This document shows, piece by piece, positions 1 to 8,442 of a stretch of DNA of 36,480 nt. Made by a program: the position numbers and the translations under genes. Source of the stretch: an uncultured Bacilli bacterium. Its GTDB lineage: Bacteria; Bacillota_I; Bacilli_A; RF39; UBA660. The stretch is from the NCBI GenBank assembly GCA_947631045.1, contig CANRJV010000011.1:1-36480 (forward strand), written 5' to 3'. The notes beneath the pieces are model-generated. The model was not told the origin of the DNA. It did not search any database and saw nothing but the letters and a program-made list of their open reading frames with translations. Each line of letters starts with the position of its first letter. Positions within the stretch are counted from its first letter, which is position 1.

Positions 1-76
1 ATGAAAAAGCCTTATTTTATAAGACTTTAGACAATTATTAAATTGTTACGAACTGATATTTAGATTTCCCCCTGAA

Positions 77-99
77 GGAGCCGAAAGGCTCCATTTTTG
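77..99 (+). terminator. Intrinsic terminator of an upstream gene outside or at the window edge
   Basis: GGAGCC-GAAA-GGCTCC perfect stem with GNRA loop, followed by ATTTTTG. Confidence 0.85.
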
Positions 100-200
100 T
101 GGGCTTTAATTTATATTAGTTTAATTAAGTTCTACTAATATTTATAGAAGTTTATTTTAGTTTAGAAAGATTTCTAATTTTTGAGAATTAAAGTATAACA

Positions 201-255
201 ATTTTAAAGTAAATTACCACATTCGATTGACTATTATGGCAATTTACTTTAAAAT
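201..255. promoter_or_regulatory. Long inverted repeat upstream of the AbiE operon, candidate AbiEi autoregulatory operator
   Basis: ATTTTAAAGTAAATTACCA (201-219) / TGGCAATTTACTTTAAAAT (237-255): 18/19 complementary, 17-nt spacer, ends just before the abiEi start. Confidence 0.7.
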
Positions 256-266
256 TATATCAAGAT

Positions 267-818
267 GTGATTGAATTGATATTACTTTACAAAGAACTTA
301 TCAAACAATATAAAAGTGATTATGAAATCAAAAAGTTAATTAAAATTGGAAAGATATTTAAGATAGAAAAAGGCATTTATAGTGATCAAAAAAATGTAAA
401 TTATTTAGAAGTGATAACTAAAAAATATCCTAATGCAATATTTACAATGGATAGTGCTTTTTATTACCATAATTTAACAGATGTTATTCCAGAAAAGGAA
501 TATCTAGCACTAAGAAGAAATAGTACTAAAATTAGAGATAGTAGAATTAAAGTTACATACTATCAAGATAAATTTTTTGAAATTGGTAAATCAACTTTAA
601 AAGTAAATGGTGTTGAAATTCAAATATATGATAAAGAGAGAATGTTAATAGAACTAATAAGAAATAGAAATACAATTGGCTTTGATTATTATAAAGAAAT
701 TATTGGAAATTATCGAGAAATTAAAGATTCTTTAAATACAAAAAAAATAGCTCAATATATTAGCAAGTATGAAATAGGAGATTATTTATATGATGTTATC
801 ATGAAAGAGGTGTTTTAA
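267..818 (+). CDS. abiEi: AbiEi-like type IV antitoxin/transcriptional regulator
   Basis: Translated ORF has the AbiEi-family N-terminal winged-helix layout (GIYSD, YPNAIFTMDSAFYYHNLTD, IYDKERMLIELIR); 1-nt overlap with an AbiEii-like ORF. Confidence 0.75.
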   Translation: MIELILLYKELIKQYKSDYEIKKLIKIGKIFKIEKGIYSDQKNVNYLEVITKKYPNAIFTMDSAFYYHNLTDVIPEKEYLALRRNSTKIRDSRIKVTYYQDKFFEIGKSTLKVNGVEIQIYDKERMLIELIRNRNTIGFDYYKEIIGNYREIKDSLNTKKIAQYISKYEIGDYLYDVIMKEVF

Positions 819-1369
819 TGAATTTAAATTCAATGCTTGAAGATTATTTAGATAATGGTTATTCCAATGCTAATGCTATTTCCAGAGTCTGTCAAGATGT
901 TATACTGATTCAAATAAATCGTGCAAATTTTAATCAAAATATAACAATCAAAGGTGGAGTAGTAATGATGGCTATTTCTAAAGATAAAAGAAGAACAACG
1001 CAAGATTTAGATATTGATTTTATTAGGTATTCTTTAGATGATAAAGCTATAGAAACATTTATAGAAAAACTAAGTGATAAAGATATTAAAGTAAAAATAA
1101 CAGCACCTATAAAAAAGCTTCATCATCAAGATTATGATGGAAAAAGAGTATTTATTGAAATATCCGATAATTTTGGAAGTTCTTTTCCTGCCAAATTAGA
1201 TATTGGTGTTCATAAGGATATGGACATAAAACAAGATGAATTGTGTTTTGATATAGGCAATTTTTCTAAAAGAATAATATTACTTGCTAATTCTAAAGAG
1301 CAAATATGTTCAGAAAAAATAAAGTATCTATTAAAGTTTGGCATAACATCAACAAGATATGAGGTATAA
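818..1369 (+). CDS. abiEii: AbiEii/AbiGii-family nucleotidyltransferase toxin, C-terminally truncated
   Basis: Motifs IKGGVVMM, RRTTQDLDIDF, AKLDIGV, EQICSEKIKYLLKFGITSTRY; ends where the family normally continues into the C-terminal helical region. Confidence 0.75.
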   Translation: MNLNSMLEDYLDNGYSNANAISRVCQDVILIQINRANFNQNITIKGGVVMMAISKDKRRTTQDLDIDFIRYSLDDKAIETFIEKLSDKDIKVKITAPIKKLHHQDYDGKRVFIEISDNFGSSFPAKLDIGVHKDMDIKQDELCFDIGNFSKRIILLANSKEQICSEKIKYLLKFGITSTRYEV

Positions 1370-1372
1370 CTC

Positions 1373-1795
1373 ATGAACAATAATGAAATAGTAAATTTAA
1401 TATATGAGAAAGAATTAGAAATAAAAAAATTGAAAATTGAAATTGAAGACTTAAAAGATAAGTTGAATAAACCAATTATTAATGACACTGAATTATCTTT
1501 AACTAGAGAAGAAAAAGTCAAAGTATTTATGAATTACTTTAGAGGTAGAGATGATGTTTATCCATATTTATCAATAGATAGAAATAATCATAATATTAAA
1601 TATTATATTCCAGCATGTGCAAATGAGTGGAAGCAAGGTGTATGTAATAAAACAATGGGCAAAAAACATGAAAATCATTACGAATGCTTTAATGGTGCTT
1701 TTGTAGATGGATTTGAAAATAATAAAATAGCATTAGAACTGGGCTATTGTGTTAATGCAATTAGTTCAATAATACGAGGAGAACGTGTAGAATGA
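1373..1795 (+). CDS. Small protein: N-terminal coiled coil plus segment resembling the N-terminal module of TOTE-type primase proteins
   Basis: KVKVFMNYFRGRDDVYPYLSIDRNNHNIKYYIPACANEWKQGVCNK resembles the 'LFRGREDVY...Y.P.C.NEW..G.C.K' segment; no primase catalytic domain follows. Confidence 0.45.
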   Translation: MNNNEIVNLIYEKELEIKKLKIEIEDLKDKLNKPIINDTELSLTREEKVKVFMNYFRGRDDVYPYLSIDRNNHNIKYYIPACANEWKQGVCNKTMGKKHENHYECFNGAFVDGFENNKIALELGYCVNAISSIIRGERVE

Positions 1796-2100
1796 AAGTT
1801 ATAACAATATGTGGAAGTATGAAATTTATTCAAGAAATGATGGAAATATCCGAACAAATAGAATTACAAGGTAATGTAGTATTAATACCCATATATAATC
1901 CTTCTAGACCTAATAAAGAATCATTTACAAAAGAAGAAATTTTAATGCTTGATAAAATGCACAGAGAAAGAATTAAACTTTCTGATGCTATTTTAGTAGT
2001 TAATGTTAATGGCTATATTGGGAATAGTACAAAAAGTGAGATTGAATTTGCAAAATCATTAAATAAAGAAATAATTTATTATACTGATTTAATAAGGTGA
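1792..2100 (+). CDS. Nucleoside 2-deoxyribosyltransferase-like small protein
   Basis: ITICGSMKF...MLDKMHRERIKLSDAILVVNVNGYIGNSTKSEIEFAKSLNKEIIY; ATGA overlap with upstream ORF. Confidence 0.6.
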   Translation: MKVITICGSMKFIQEMMEISEQIELQGNVVLIPIYNPSRPNKESFTKEEILMLDKMHRERIKLSDAILVVNVNGYIGNSTKSEIEFAKSLNKEIIYYTDLIR

Positions 2101-2108
2101 TTGCTATT

Positions 2109-2708
2109 ATGAAGGTAATAAAATTTAATTTAGACGATTTATTAAATCAACACACAGACTTTTCTTATTATTTATTAGGAAGAAGTTACGATTTAGAAGA
2201 AAATGGTGCATTGCAAGATTATAGTAAGGCATTATATTACTATCATAAGGGTTTTGAAAATAGTTATCCCCTTTGCATTTATTCTTTAGGAATTTCTTAT
2301 GAATTAGGATTAGGTAATGTTTTGAGTATAGATAAAGGTAAAGCCAAAGAACTTTTAATTAATGCTTATCCTAAAATTCAAGAATTGATTAATAATCCTG
2401 ATATTGATGAAGTAGAAAGAGTTTATGCTAAATTTGTACTAGGAGCTTATTATTTTGGACTTGGCGAAATAGAACAAGATTATAATAAAGCCTTTGAAAT
2501 TATAAAAGATTGCGCTGAAAAAGGACATATTGGTGCCATATATGATTTAGGAGCTAATTTTTATTATAATGGCAGAGGTACCGATGTTAATTATGAACTT
2601 GCAGACTATTATTTAAATTTAGCAAAAGAAAATGGACTAAAAAGAGCAATAGATTTGTCTAATGCAAGAAATAAAGTAAAAAATACGAGGAGGCAAAAAT
2701 ATGACTAA
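2109..2708 (+). CDS. Sel1-like (SLR/TPR) repeat protein
   Basis: A..LG..Y..G.G...D..KA.......A..G...A...LG repeats; ATG at 2109 preferred over GTG at 2097. Confidence 0.75.
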   Translation: MKVIKFNLDDLLNQHTDFSYYLLGRSYDLEENGALQDYSKALYYYHKGFENSYPLCIYSLGISYELGLGNVLSIDKGKAKELLINAYPKIQELINNPDIDEVERVYAKFVLGAYYFGLGEIEQDYNKAFEIIKDCAEKGHIGAIYDLGANFYYNGRGTDVNYELADYYLNLAKENGLKRAIDLSNARNKVKNTRRQKYD

Positions 2709-3237
2709 AATAGATTTGCATAAACTAGAAATTAGAATTTGTAATAGTAGTGATGTTAAAGATATTTATAATATTCAAGAAGAAGTAATTAATAACTTTG
2801 TAACCGATGAAAAGGGATATTTTTTGCCTTTTACTGAAGAGGCGTATTTTAGAATTGTAAATAATCCCTTAAAAGATGGCGAAAAATATGGGGCATTTTA
2901 TGACAACAAAATGATAGCGTGGATTTTTTTATCAATTTCGGATAGAATGGAACAAATAAAAAGTTTTATTCCTGATATAAAAGGAAAATGTGCTGATATA
3001 GATGGAGTTATAGTTTTACCTAAATATAGAGGTAATGGATTACAAAAAGTATTAGTAAAATATTTAGAAGAAAAAGCAAAAGAAAAAGGTATATGTAATA
3101 TTGTTGCAGAAGTAACATTTGGAAATAAATATAGTTTAAATAATTTACAAGACTTAGGATATGAGATTAAAACTTGGTATCAAAAAGATGAAAAAATAAA
3201 AAGGCATATTTTGCTAAAAAGCTTGAATATAGAATGA
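2701..3237 (+). CDS. GNAT-family N-acetyltransferase
   Basis: Translated: DGVIVLPKYRGNGLQKVLVKYLEEKAKEKG acetyl-CoA binding motif. Confidence 0.85.
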   Translation: MTKIDLHKLEIRICNSSDVKDIYNIQEEVINNFVTDEKGYFLPFTEEAYFRIVNNPLKDGEKYGAFYDNKMIAWIFLSISDRMEQIKSFIPDIKGKCADIDGVIVLPKYRGNGLQKVLVKYLEEKAKEKGICNIVAEVTFGNKYSLNNLQDLGYEIKTWYQKDEKIKRHILLKSLNIE

Positions 3238-3315
3238 AAGAAGATAATTTTAAAAATTAGGAGATTCTTAAATGATTATTACTAAAGAAATGCTTGAAAG
3301 GAGAAAATAAATTTT

Positions 3316-3834
3316 ATGGAACTAATAGAAATAGTCGATAAAGATGGTAATTTTACAGGGCAAATTATGGATAAAGAAGAAGCTCATGATAAAAATTTAT
3401 TACATAATGAAGTTGCAGTTTTTATAATTAATGATAAAAAACAAGTGCTACTTCAAAAAAGAAGTGCTAATAAAAGATTTCATCCCAATAAATGGGCTTT
3501 ATGTGCTGGACATGTAGATGCTGGTGAAAGCTTAGAATCAGCAGCTTTAAGAGAGATAAAAGAAGAAGTTGGCATAGATCTTTCTATAAATGATTTAAAA
3601 CCGTTTGCAGAAAGAAAATTAGCAATAAGAGATTCAAATTCACATATTACTTACTTTTACTATGCAAAATCAAATTTAAATGAAAGTGATTTTATTATTC
3701 AAAAAGAGGAATTATCTGAGGTAAAATGGTTTGATATCGATAATGTAATAGATATGATAAAATCCAAAGATGATTCAATAGTTTTTGGAGAAAAAACCTT
3801 AGGCCTTTTTGAAAAATTAAAAGATATAAAATAG
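3316..3834 (+). CDS. NUDIX hydrolase (IPP isomerase/YfcD-like layout)
   Basis: Nudix box GHVDAGESLESAALREIKEEVGI. Confidence 0.9.
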   Translation: MELIEIVDKDGNFTGQIMDKEEAHDKNLLHNEVAVFIINDKKQVLLQKRSANKRFHPNKWALCAGHVDAGESLESAALREIKEEVGIDLSINDLKPFAERKLAIRDSNSHITYFYYAKSNLNESDFIIQKEELSEVKWFDIDNVIDMIKSKDDSIVFGEKTLGLFEKLKDIK

Positions 3835-3949
3835 GTCCCTTAAGTTATGATAATAATGTCTTAGTTTTTGTCTTAAAAAATATTAAAAATAGATATAAAA
3901 ATAGAGAAGGATTATAATAAAAAATCTTACACAAAATTAAAAGTTGTGC

Positions 3950-4046
3950 TATACTTATAAAGGTTTAAGCAAAAAATTATAAGTCAATTTTATCAATGAG
4001 TAGCTAATATGCGTAAGTCCAATTGAACAAGACTTACGTATTTTTA
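3950..4046 (+). promoter_or_regulatory. Structured leader with terminator-like hairpin ahead of the MATE gene (candidate attenuator)
   Basis: ATGCGTAAGTC (4009-4019)/GACTTACGTAT (4031-4041), 11 bp with one G-U, then TTTTTATG; upstream TAAGTC at 3980-3985 can compete for GACTTA. Confidence 0.5.
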
Positions 4047-4074
4047 TGTTTAAAAATTGAAGGAGGAATTTTTT

Positions 4075-5454
4075 GTGGAGAATCTTGATTTAGAAAATGA
4101 TAAGATATCTAAATTAATTAAAAACTTTGCTATTCCCTGTGTTATTAGTATGATTATAGCAGCCCTTTATAATATTGTAGATCAAATTTTTATTGGTTGG
4201 AGTGAAGCGGGTGCCTATGGTAATGCGGCGACTAATATTGTTTATCCATTTACAGTGATTGCTTTAGCTTTTGCCTTATTAGTTGGTGATGGAGCTGCAG
4301 CCTTATTTAATTTATCATTGGGAGCCAAAGATAATAAGAAAGCCAGTAAAGCTATTGGTAATGGTTTAATTCTTTTAATAGGTATAGCTATTGTTTTAAC
4401 TATTTTAGGTCTTATTTTTAATAAGCAAATTTTAAATGTTTTTGGTGGTAATCCTGAAGAAGTAGAATGTTATAAGTACGCCAAAGATTATTTACGAATT
4501 ATTTGTTATGGGCTACCTTTTTATATTATTGGGCAAGGTTTAAATGCGACGATTAGAAGTGATGGCAGCCCTAAATATGCGATGGTTGCTACTGTTATTG
4601 GAGCACTATCTAATATTATTTTAGATCCTATTTTTATCTTCGTTTTTAAAATGGGTGTTAAAGGAGCTGCGATTGCTACCATTATAGGGCAAATTTTAAC
4701 TTTTTTCATAAGTATTTTATATTTACGAAGAGCTAAATCTTTTAAAATCACTAAAGAATCAGTTAAAATAGATAAATCAATATGGCAAAAGATAATTTCT
4801 TTAGGCCTTGCTTCTTTAATAACGCAACTAGCTATTGTTATTATTATTGCGGTTGCTAATAATTTAGTGGCAAAATATGGCTATAACACTATATCATCTA
4901 ATGGTAATGCTTATGGGGTTGTAATTCCTTTGGCTGTTATTGGTATTTGTATGAAAGTATTCGGAATTGTGGTATCTATTGTTATTGGTGTCTCTTTGGG
5001 AGGAATGCCTATTATTGGTTATAATATGGGGGCAGGTAATATCAAAAGAGTAAAAGAAACTATTAAATATATTTTAATTACTAATTTTATTATTGGTTGT
5101 CTGGCTTTTATTATCTTTGAATTTTTCCCTACTTTTATCATCAATATTTTTGGTAAAGGAAATTCATTTGAATATTTGGAATATGCTAAATATTGTTTAC
5201 GAATTTTCTTAAGTGGTATTATTCTAACATGTTTAATTAAGACTATGTCTATTTTACTTCAAGCCATGGGGTCTAGTTTTAAGTCAACTCTTTTGGCTCT
5301 TTCCAGAGATGTTATCTTCTTTGTTCCAGCAATTATCATTATAGCTAGTTTAAGTAAAAGTGTTGTTACTATGTTATGGAGTGCTTTAATCGCTGATGTT
5401 TTAGCATTTATTTTAGGAATTATACTATTAAAAAATGAATTAAAAATTAAATAA
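4075..5454 (+). CDS. MATE family efflux transporter
   Basis: Translated MATE fold (FAIPCVISMIIAALYNIVDQIFIG; DGSPKYAM; ILLQAMGSSFKS). GTG at 4075 follows AGGAGG; the TTG at 4057 in the ORF track overlaps that Shine-Dalgarno. Confidence 0.9.
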   Translation: MENLDLENDKISKLIKNFAIPCVISMIIAALYNIVDQIFIGWSEAGAYGNAATNIVYPFTVIALAFALLVGDGAAALFNLSLGAKDNKKASKAIGNGLILLIGIAIVLTILGLIFNKQILNVFGGNPEEVECYKYAKDYLRIICYGLPFYIIGQGLNATIRSDGSPKYAMVATVIGALSNIILDPIFIFVFKMGVKGAAIATIIGQILTFFISILYLRRAKSFKITKESVKIDKSIWQKIISLGLASLITQLAIVIIIAVANNLVAKYGYNTISSNGNAYGVVIPLAVIGICMKVFGIVVSIVIGVSLGGMPIIGYNMGAGNIKRVKETIKYILITNFIIGCLAFIIFEFFPTFIINIFGKGNSFEYLEYAKYCLRIFLSGIILTCLIKTMSILLQAMGSSFKSTLLALSRDVIFFVPAIIIIASLSKSVVTMLWSALIADVLAFILGIILLKNELKIK

Positions 5455-5476
5455 TTCTTTTTAAGAAATTATTTTT
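5450..5476 (+). terminator. Intrinsic terminator downstream of MATE gene
   Basis: AATAATTCTT-TTT-AAGAAATTATT hairpin (one bulge) followed by T-run. Confidence 0.55.
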
Positions 5477-5545
5477 TCAAAGTGGGTTCAATTTTTAGAA
5501 AATAAATAGTATAATAATAAATCATTAATTAGTAAGAGTGGTATT

Positions 5546-6583
5546 ATGCGTGGAAAAAAATATAAATTTACAGAGGAACAAATTGAATATATATTAACCA
5601 ATTGGGGTAAAGAATCACCTTATAGTATGAAAAAGAAATTTGGCTGTTCTTGGGAAGCAGTGGCAAATGTAGCGCGAAATCATGGCTTAGATGTACAAAC
5701 TTCTAATGATTGGGCCGAGGAAGAAATTGAAACTTTAAAATCCCTAGCGCCGAAATATCATTATACTAAAATAGCTAAAATAATGGGGAAAACAAAAAAT
5801 GCAATTTATATAAAATCTCGAAGATTAGGGATAACTTTAATTCAAAACAGAAGAAAATGGACTAAAGAAGAAGAAAAATATTTAACTAAAGTATGGGGCA
5901 AAATGTCGATAGAATATATTGCTCAAAAAATGCAGAGAACAATTTTTTCTTTAAAAGTAAAAGCCGTTCGTATGGGATTAGGCCCCATGATTAAAAATAA
6001 TTATGAGTTACTAACCATTTCCGATATAGCCGATTTATTAAATGTTTCTAGAGATCGCATAACTAATACTTGGGTAGGATTAGGACTAAAATTAAAAGCT
6101 AAAAAATTGACTAAAAAATGGGACATTTATACAGTTACTTGGGAAGATTTATGGACCTTTTTAGAAAATAATCAAAATGAATGGGATTCAAGGAATTTGG
6201 AAAAAAATATTTTTGGTGAAGAACCAGAATGGTTAAAAGAAAAAAGGCAAAAAGATAAAATTGAAAATCCTCTTTGGTATCGTCGCTGGGAGGATTGGGA
6301 AATTGAATTAGTTGAATCTTTATTTAATAAAGGTAAAACTTATCAAGAGATTGGGGATTTAATGGATCGAAGCGAATATGCTGTGGCCACCGTCTTAAGA
6401 AATTTAGGTTATAGTTATCGTTTGCCGCAATTTTGGCGGGGTTATGAATTAAAATATTTAAAAGATAATTATGAAAATATGACTCATAGTGAAATTGCGG
6501 AAGTTTTAGGAAGAACTTCTAGAGCTGTGGAAGCTAAAGCCGAAGAATTAGGATATCAAAAGTTAAGCAGAGCTAAAAAGTAG
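5546..6583 (+). CDS. Multi-repeat Myb/SANT-like HTH DNA-binding protein with central MerR/excisionase-like HTH
   Basis: About five tryptophan-containing HTH repeats (e.g. KWTKEEEKYLTKVWGKMSIEYIAQKMQRTIFSLKVKAVRMGL; RRWEDWEIELVESLFNKGKTYQEIGDLMDRSEYAVATVLRNLGY) plus LLTISDIADLLNVSRDRI. Confidence 0.65.
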   Translation: MRGKKYKFTEEQIEYILTNWGKESPYSMKKKFGCSWEAVANVARNHGLDVQTSNDWAEEEIETLKSLAPKYHYTKIAKIMGKTKNAIYIKSRRLGITLIQNRRKWTKEEEKYLTKVWGKMSIEYIAQKMQRTIFSLKVKAVRMGLGPMIKNNYELLTISDIADLLNVSRDRITNTWVGLGLKLKAKKLTKKWDIYTVTWEDLWTFLENNQNEWDSRNLEKNIFGEEPEWLKEKRQKDKIENPLWYRRWEDWEIELVESLFNKGKTYQEIGDLMDRSEYAVATVLRNLGYSYRLPQFWRGYELKYLKDNYENMTHSEIAEVLGRTSRAVEAKAEELGYQKLSRAKK

Positions 6584-6641
6584 AGTAAAGTTATATATTG
6601 GTGGTATAATTAAGAAGAAAATTAAGAAGGAAGGAAAAAAT

Positions 6642-7616
6642 ATGTGTACTGCTATAACTTATAAAACTAAAGATCATTATTTTGGAAGAAATTTGGATTT
6701 AGAGTATTCATTCAAAGAAACTGTAACGATAACGCCCAAAAATTATCCATTTAAATTTAGAAATGGCCAAGAAATTAAAAACCATTATGCCTTAATTGGC
6801 ATGGCCTATGTGGAAGAAAATTATCCATTATACTATGATGCTATTAATGAAAAGGGCCTTGGCATGGCTGGATTAAATTTTCCAAAGAATGCTTTTTATC
6901 ATGATTTAGATAATAGTAAAGATAATGTTGCTCCTTTTGAATTTATTCCTTGGGTTTTAACTCAATGTGCCTCTTTAGAAGAAGTTAAAAAACTTTTAAG
7001 TAATTTAAATTTAGTAAATATTAATTTTAGTGACCAATTACCAGCATCTCCCTTGCATTGGATTATTGCCGATAAAGAAAAATCTTTAACGGTTGAATCA
7101 GTTAAAGATGGTTTAAAAATTTATGATAATCCTGTAGGGGTTTTAACTAATAATCCGACTTTTGATATGCAAATGTTTAATTTAAATAATTATATGAGTT
7201 TATCAATTGAACCACCAGTAAATAATTTTTCTAAAGATTTAACTTTTGATACTTATAGTAGAGGTATGGGGGCTTTAGGATTACCGGGAGATTTGTCTTC
7301 AGCCTCTCGTTTTGTTAAAGCTACATTTACTAAAATGAATTCTTTATCTGGTTCTAGTGAAGAAGAAAGTATCAGTCAATTCTTCCATATTCTAACGTCT
7401 GTTGAGCAACAAAGGGGTTGTGTTCATATGGGAGAAGATAAGTATGAAGTAACTATTTATAGTTCTTGTGCCAATATGGATAAAGGAATCTATTATTATC
7501 GCACTTATGAAAATAGTCAAATAACCGGAGTTTATATGCATAATGAAAATTTGGAAGGAACGAAACTTATTAATTACAATTTAATTGAAGGTCAAAAAAT
7601 ATTTAAGCAAAATTAA
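6642..7616 (+). CDS. bsh: Choloylglycine hydrolase / conjugated bile acid hydrolase family
   Basis: Ntn start MCTAITYKTKDHYFGRNLDLE with Cys2, AGLNFP, LTNNPTFDMQ, SSASRFVK; no signal peptide. Confidence 0.9.
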   Translation: MCTAITYKTKDHYFGRNLDLEYSFKETVTITPKNYPFKFRNGQEIKNHYALIGMAYVEENYPLYYDAINEKGLGMAGLNFPKNAFYHDLDNSKDNVAPFEFIPWVLTQCASLEEVKKLLSNLNLVNINFSDQLPASPLHWIIADKEKSLTVESVKDGLKIYDNPVGVLTNNPTFDMQMFNLNNYMSLSIEPPVNNFSKDLTFDTYSRGMGALGLPGDLSSASRFVKATFTKMNSLSGSSEEESISQFFHILTSVEQQRGCVHMGEDKYEVTIYSSCANMDKGIYYYRTYENSQITGVYMHNENLEGTKLINYNLIEGQKIFKQN

Positions 7617-7653
7617 TTTAAAAACCTCATTCCTTTGTCCAAGAAATGGGGTT
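7617..7653 (-). terminator. Intrinsic terminator downstream of gmk
   Basis: Minus strand AACCCCATT...AATGAGGTT stem (one G-U) followed by TTTAAATTAATTTT. Confidence 0.55.
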
Positions 7654-7674
7654 CATATCAAATTTATGGTCCTT

Positions 7675-8358
7675 TTATATTTCGACATCTTTATTAATAA
7701 AATCTTCTTCCATTAATAATTCGTGAATTTCTTCTTCTTTGGTATCTAAGAATACTTCTTCAATTCGGTCAACCCGACATTTTTCCGCTTTGATAATGGC
7801 TTCAACTTTAGAGACAGCTTCTTCGATAACATCATTAACAACGACATAGTTATACTTAGAAACTTCATTAATTTCTTGATAAGCTTTTTTAAAGCGTTCC
7901 ACAATTTTTTCTTTAGAATCAGTACCTCTATTCTTAAGCCTTCTTACAAGTTCTTTTAAAGATGGTGGCATAATAAATATACAAATGGCTTCCGGAAATA
8001 TTTTTTGGACATTTAAAGCACCCTCTATTTCAATTTCTAAAATAACATCAATTCCGGAATTTAGTTTATCGCTAATATTGACTTTGGGAGTTCCATAGTA
8101 ATTACCCGAATAATTGGTATATTCTAAAAAATAATCTTTTTTAATTAAATCTTTAAATTCTTCTTCATTAACAAAATTATAAGTAACGCCCGGAATATCA
8201 TTACTTCTTATTTTTCTTGAGGTAGTGGAAACTGATAACCACCTTTTTCCTGTGTCATTTTTTAAAAGTTCACTAATTATGGTTCCTTTACCGGCCCCAG
8301 ATGGAGCTGAAATAACAATTAAAGAGCCTCTTTCTTTTTGCTTAATCAAATTAATCAC
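7675..8358 (-). CDS. gmk: Guanylate kinase
   Basis: GSLIVISAPSGAGKGTIISELL; STTSRKIRSNDIPGVTYNFV; YYGTPK. Confidence 0.95.
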   Translation of the reverse strand: MINLIKQKERGSLIVISAPSGAGKGTIISELLKNDTGKRWLSVSTTSRKIRSNDIPGVTYNFVNEEEFKDLIKKDYFLEYTNYSGNYYGTPKVNISDKLNSGIDVILEIEIEGALNVQKIFPEAICIFIMPPSLKELVRRLKNRGTDSKEKIVERFKKAYQEINEVSKYNYVVVNDVIEEAVSKVEAIIKAEKCRVDRIEEVFLDTKEEEIHELLMEEDFINKDVEI

Positions 8359-8442
8359 CTACTTAAATTATAACAAAAGATGGGAAAAAATAAATCAATT
8401 AATGATATTTGTAGTATAATAAAAATAATTGGAGATGATTTC

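Noticed and set aside
1210-1521. Antisense 103-aa ORF opposite abiEii and the next gene
   Set aside because: Lies antisense to two good coding ORFs with no family motif or SD; typical shadow ORF.
3268-3312. Short ORF (MIITKEMLERRK) before the NUDIX gene with a possible SD
   Set aside because: Only about 12 codons; could be a leader or gene remnant but there is no supporting evidence.
8225-8419. 64-aa plus-strand ORF opposite gmk
   Set aside because: Antisense to the conserved P-loop region of gmk; no recognisable motif.
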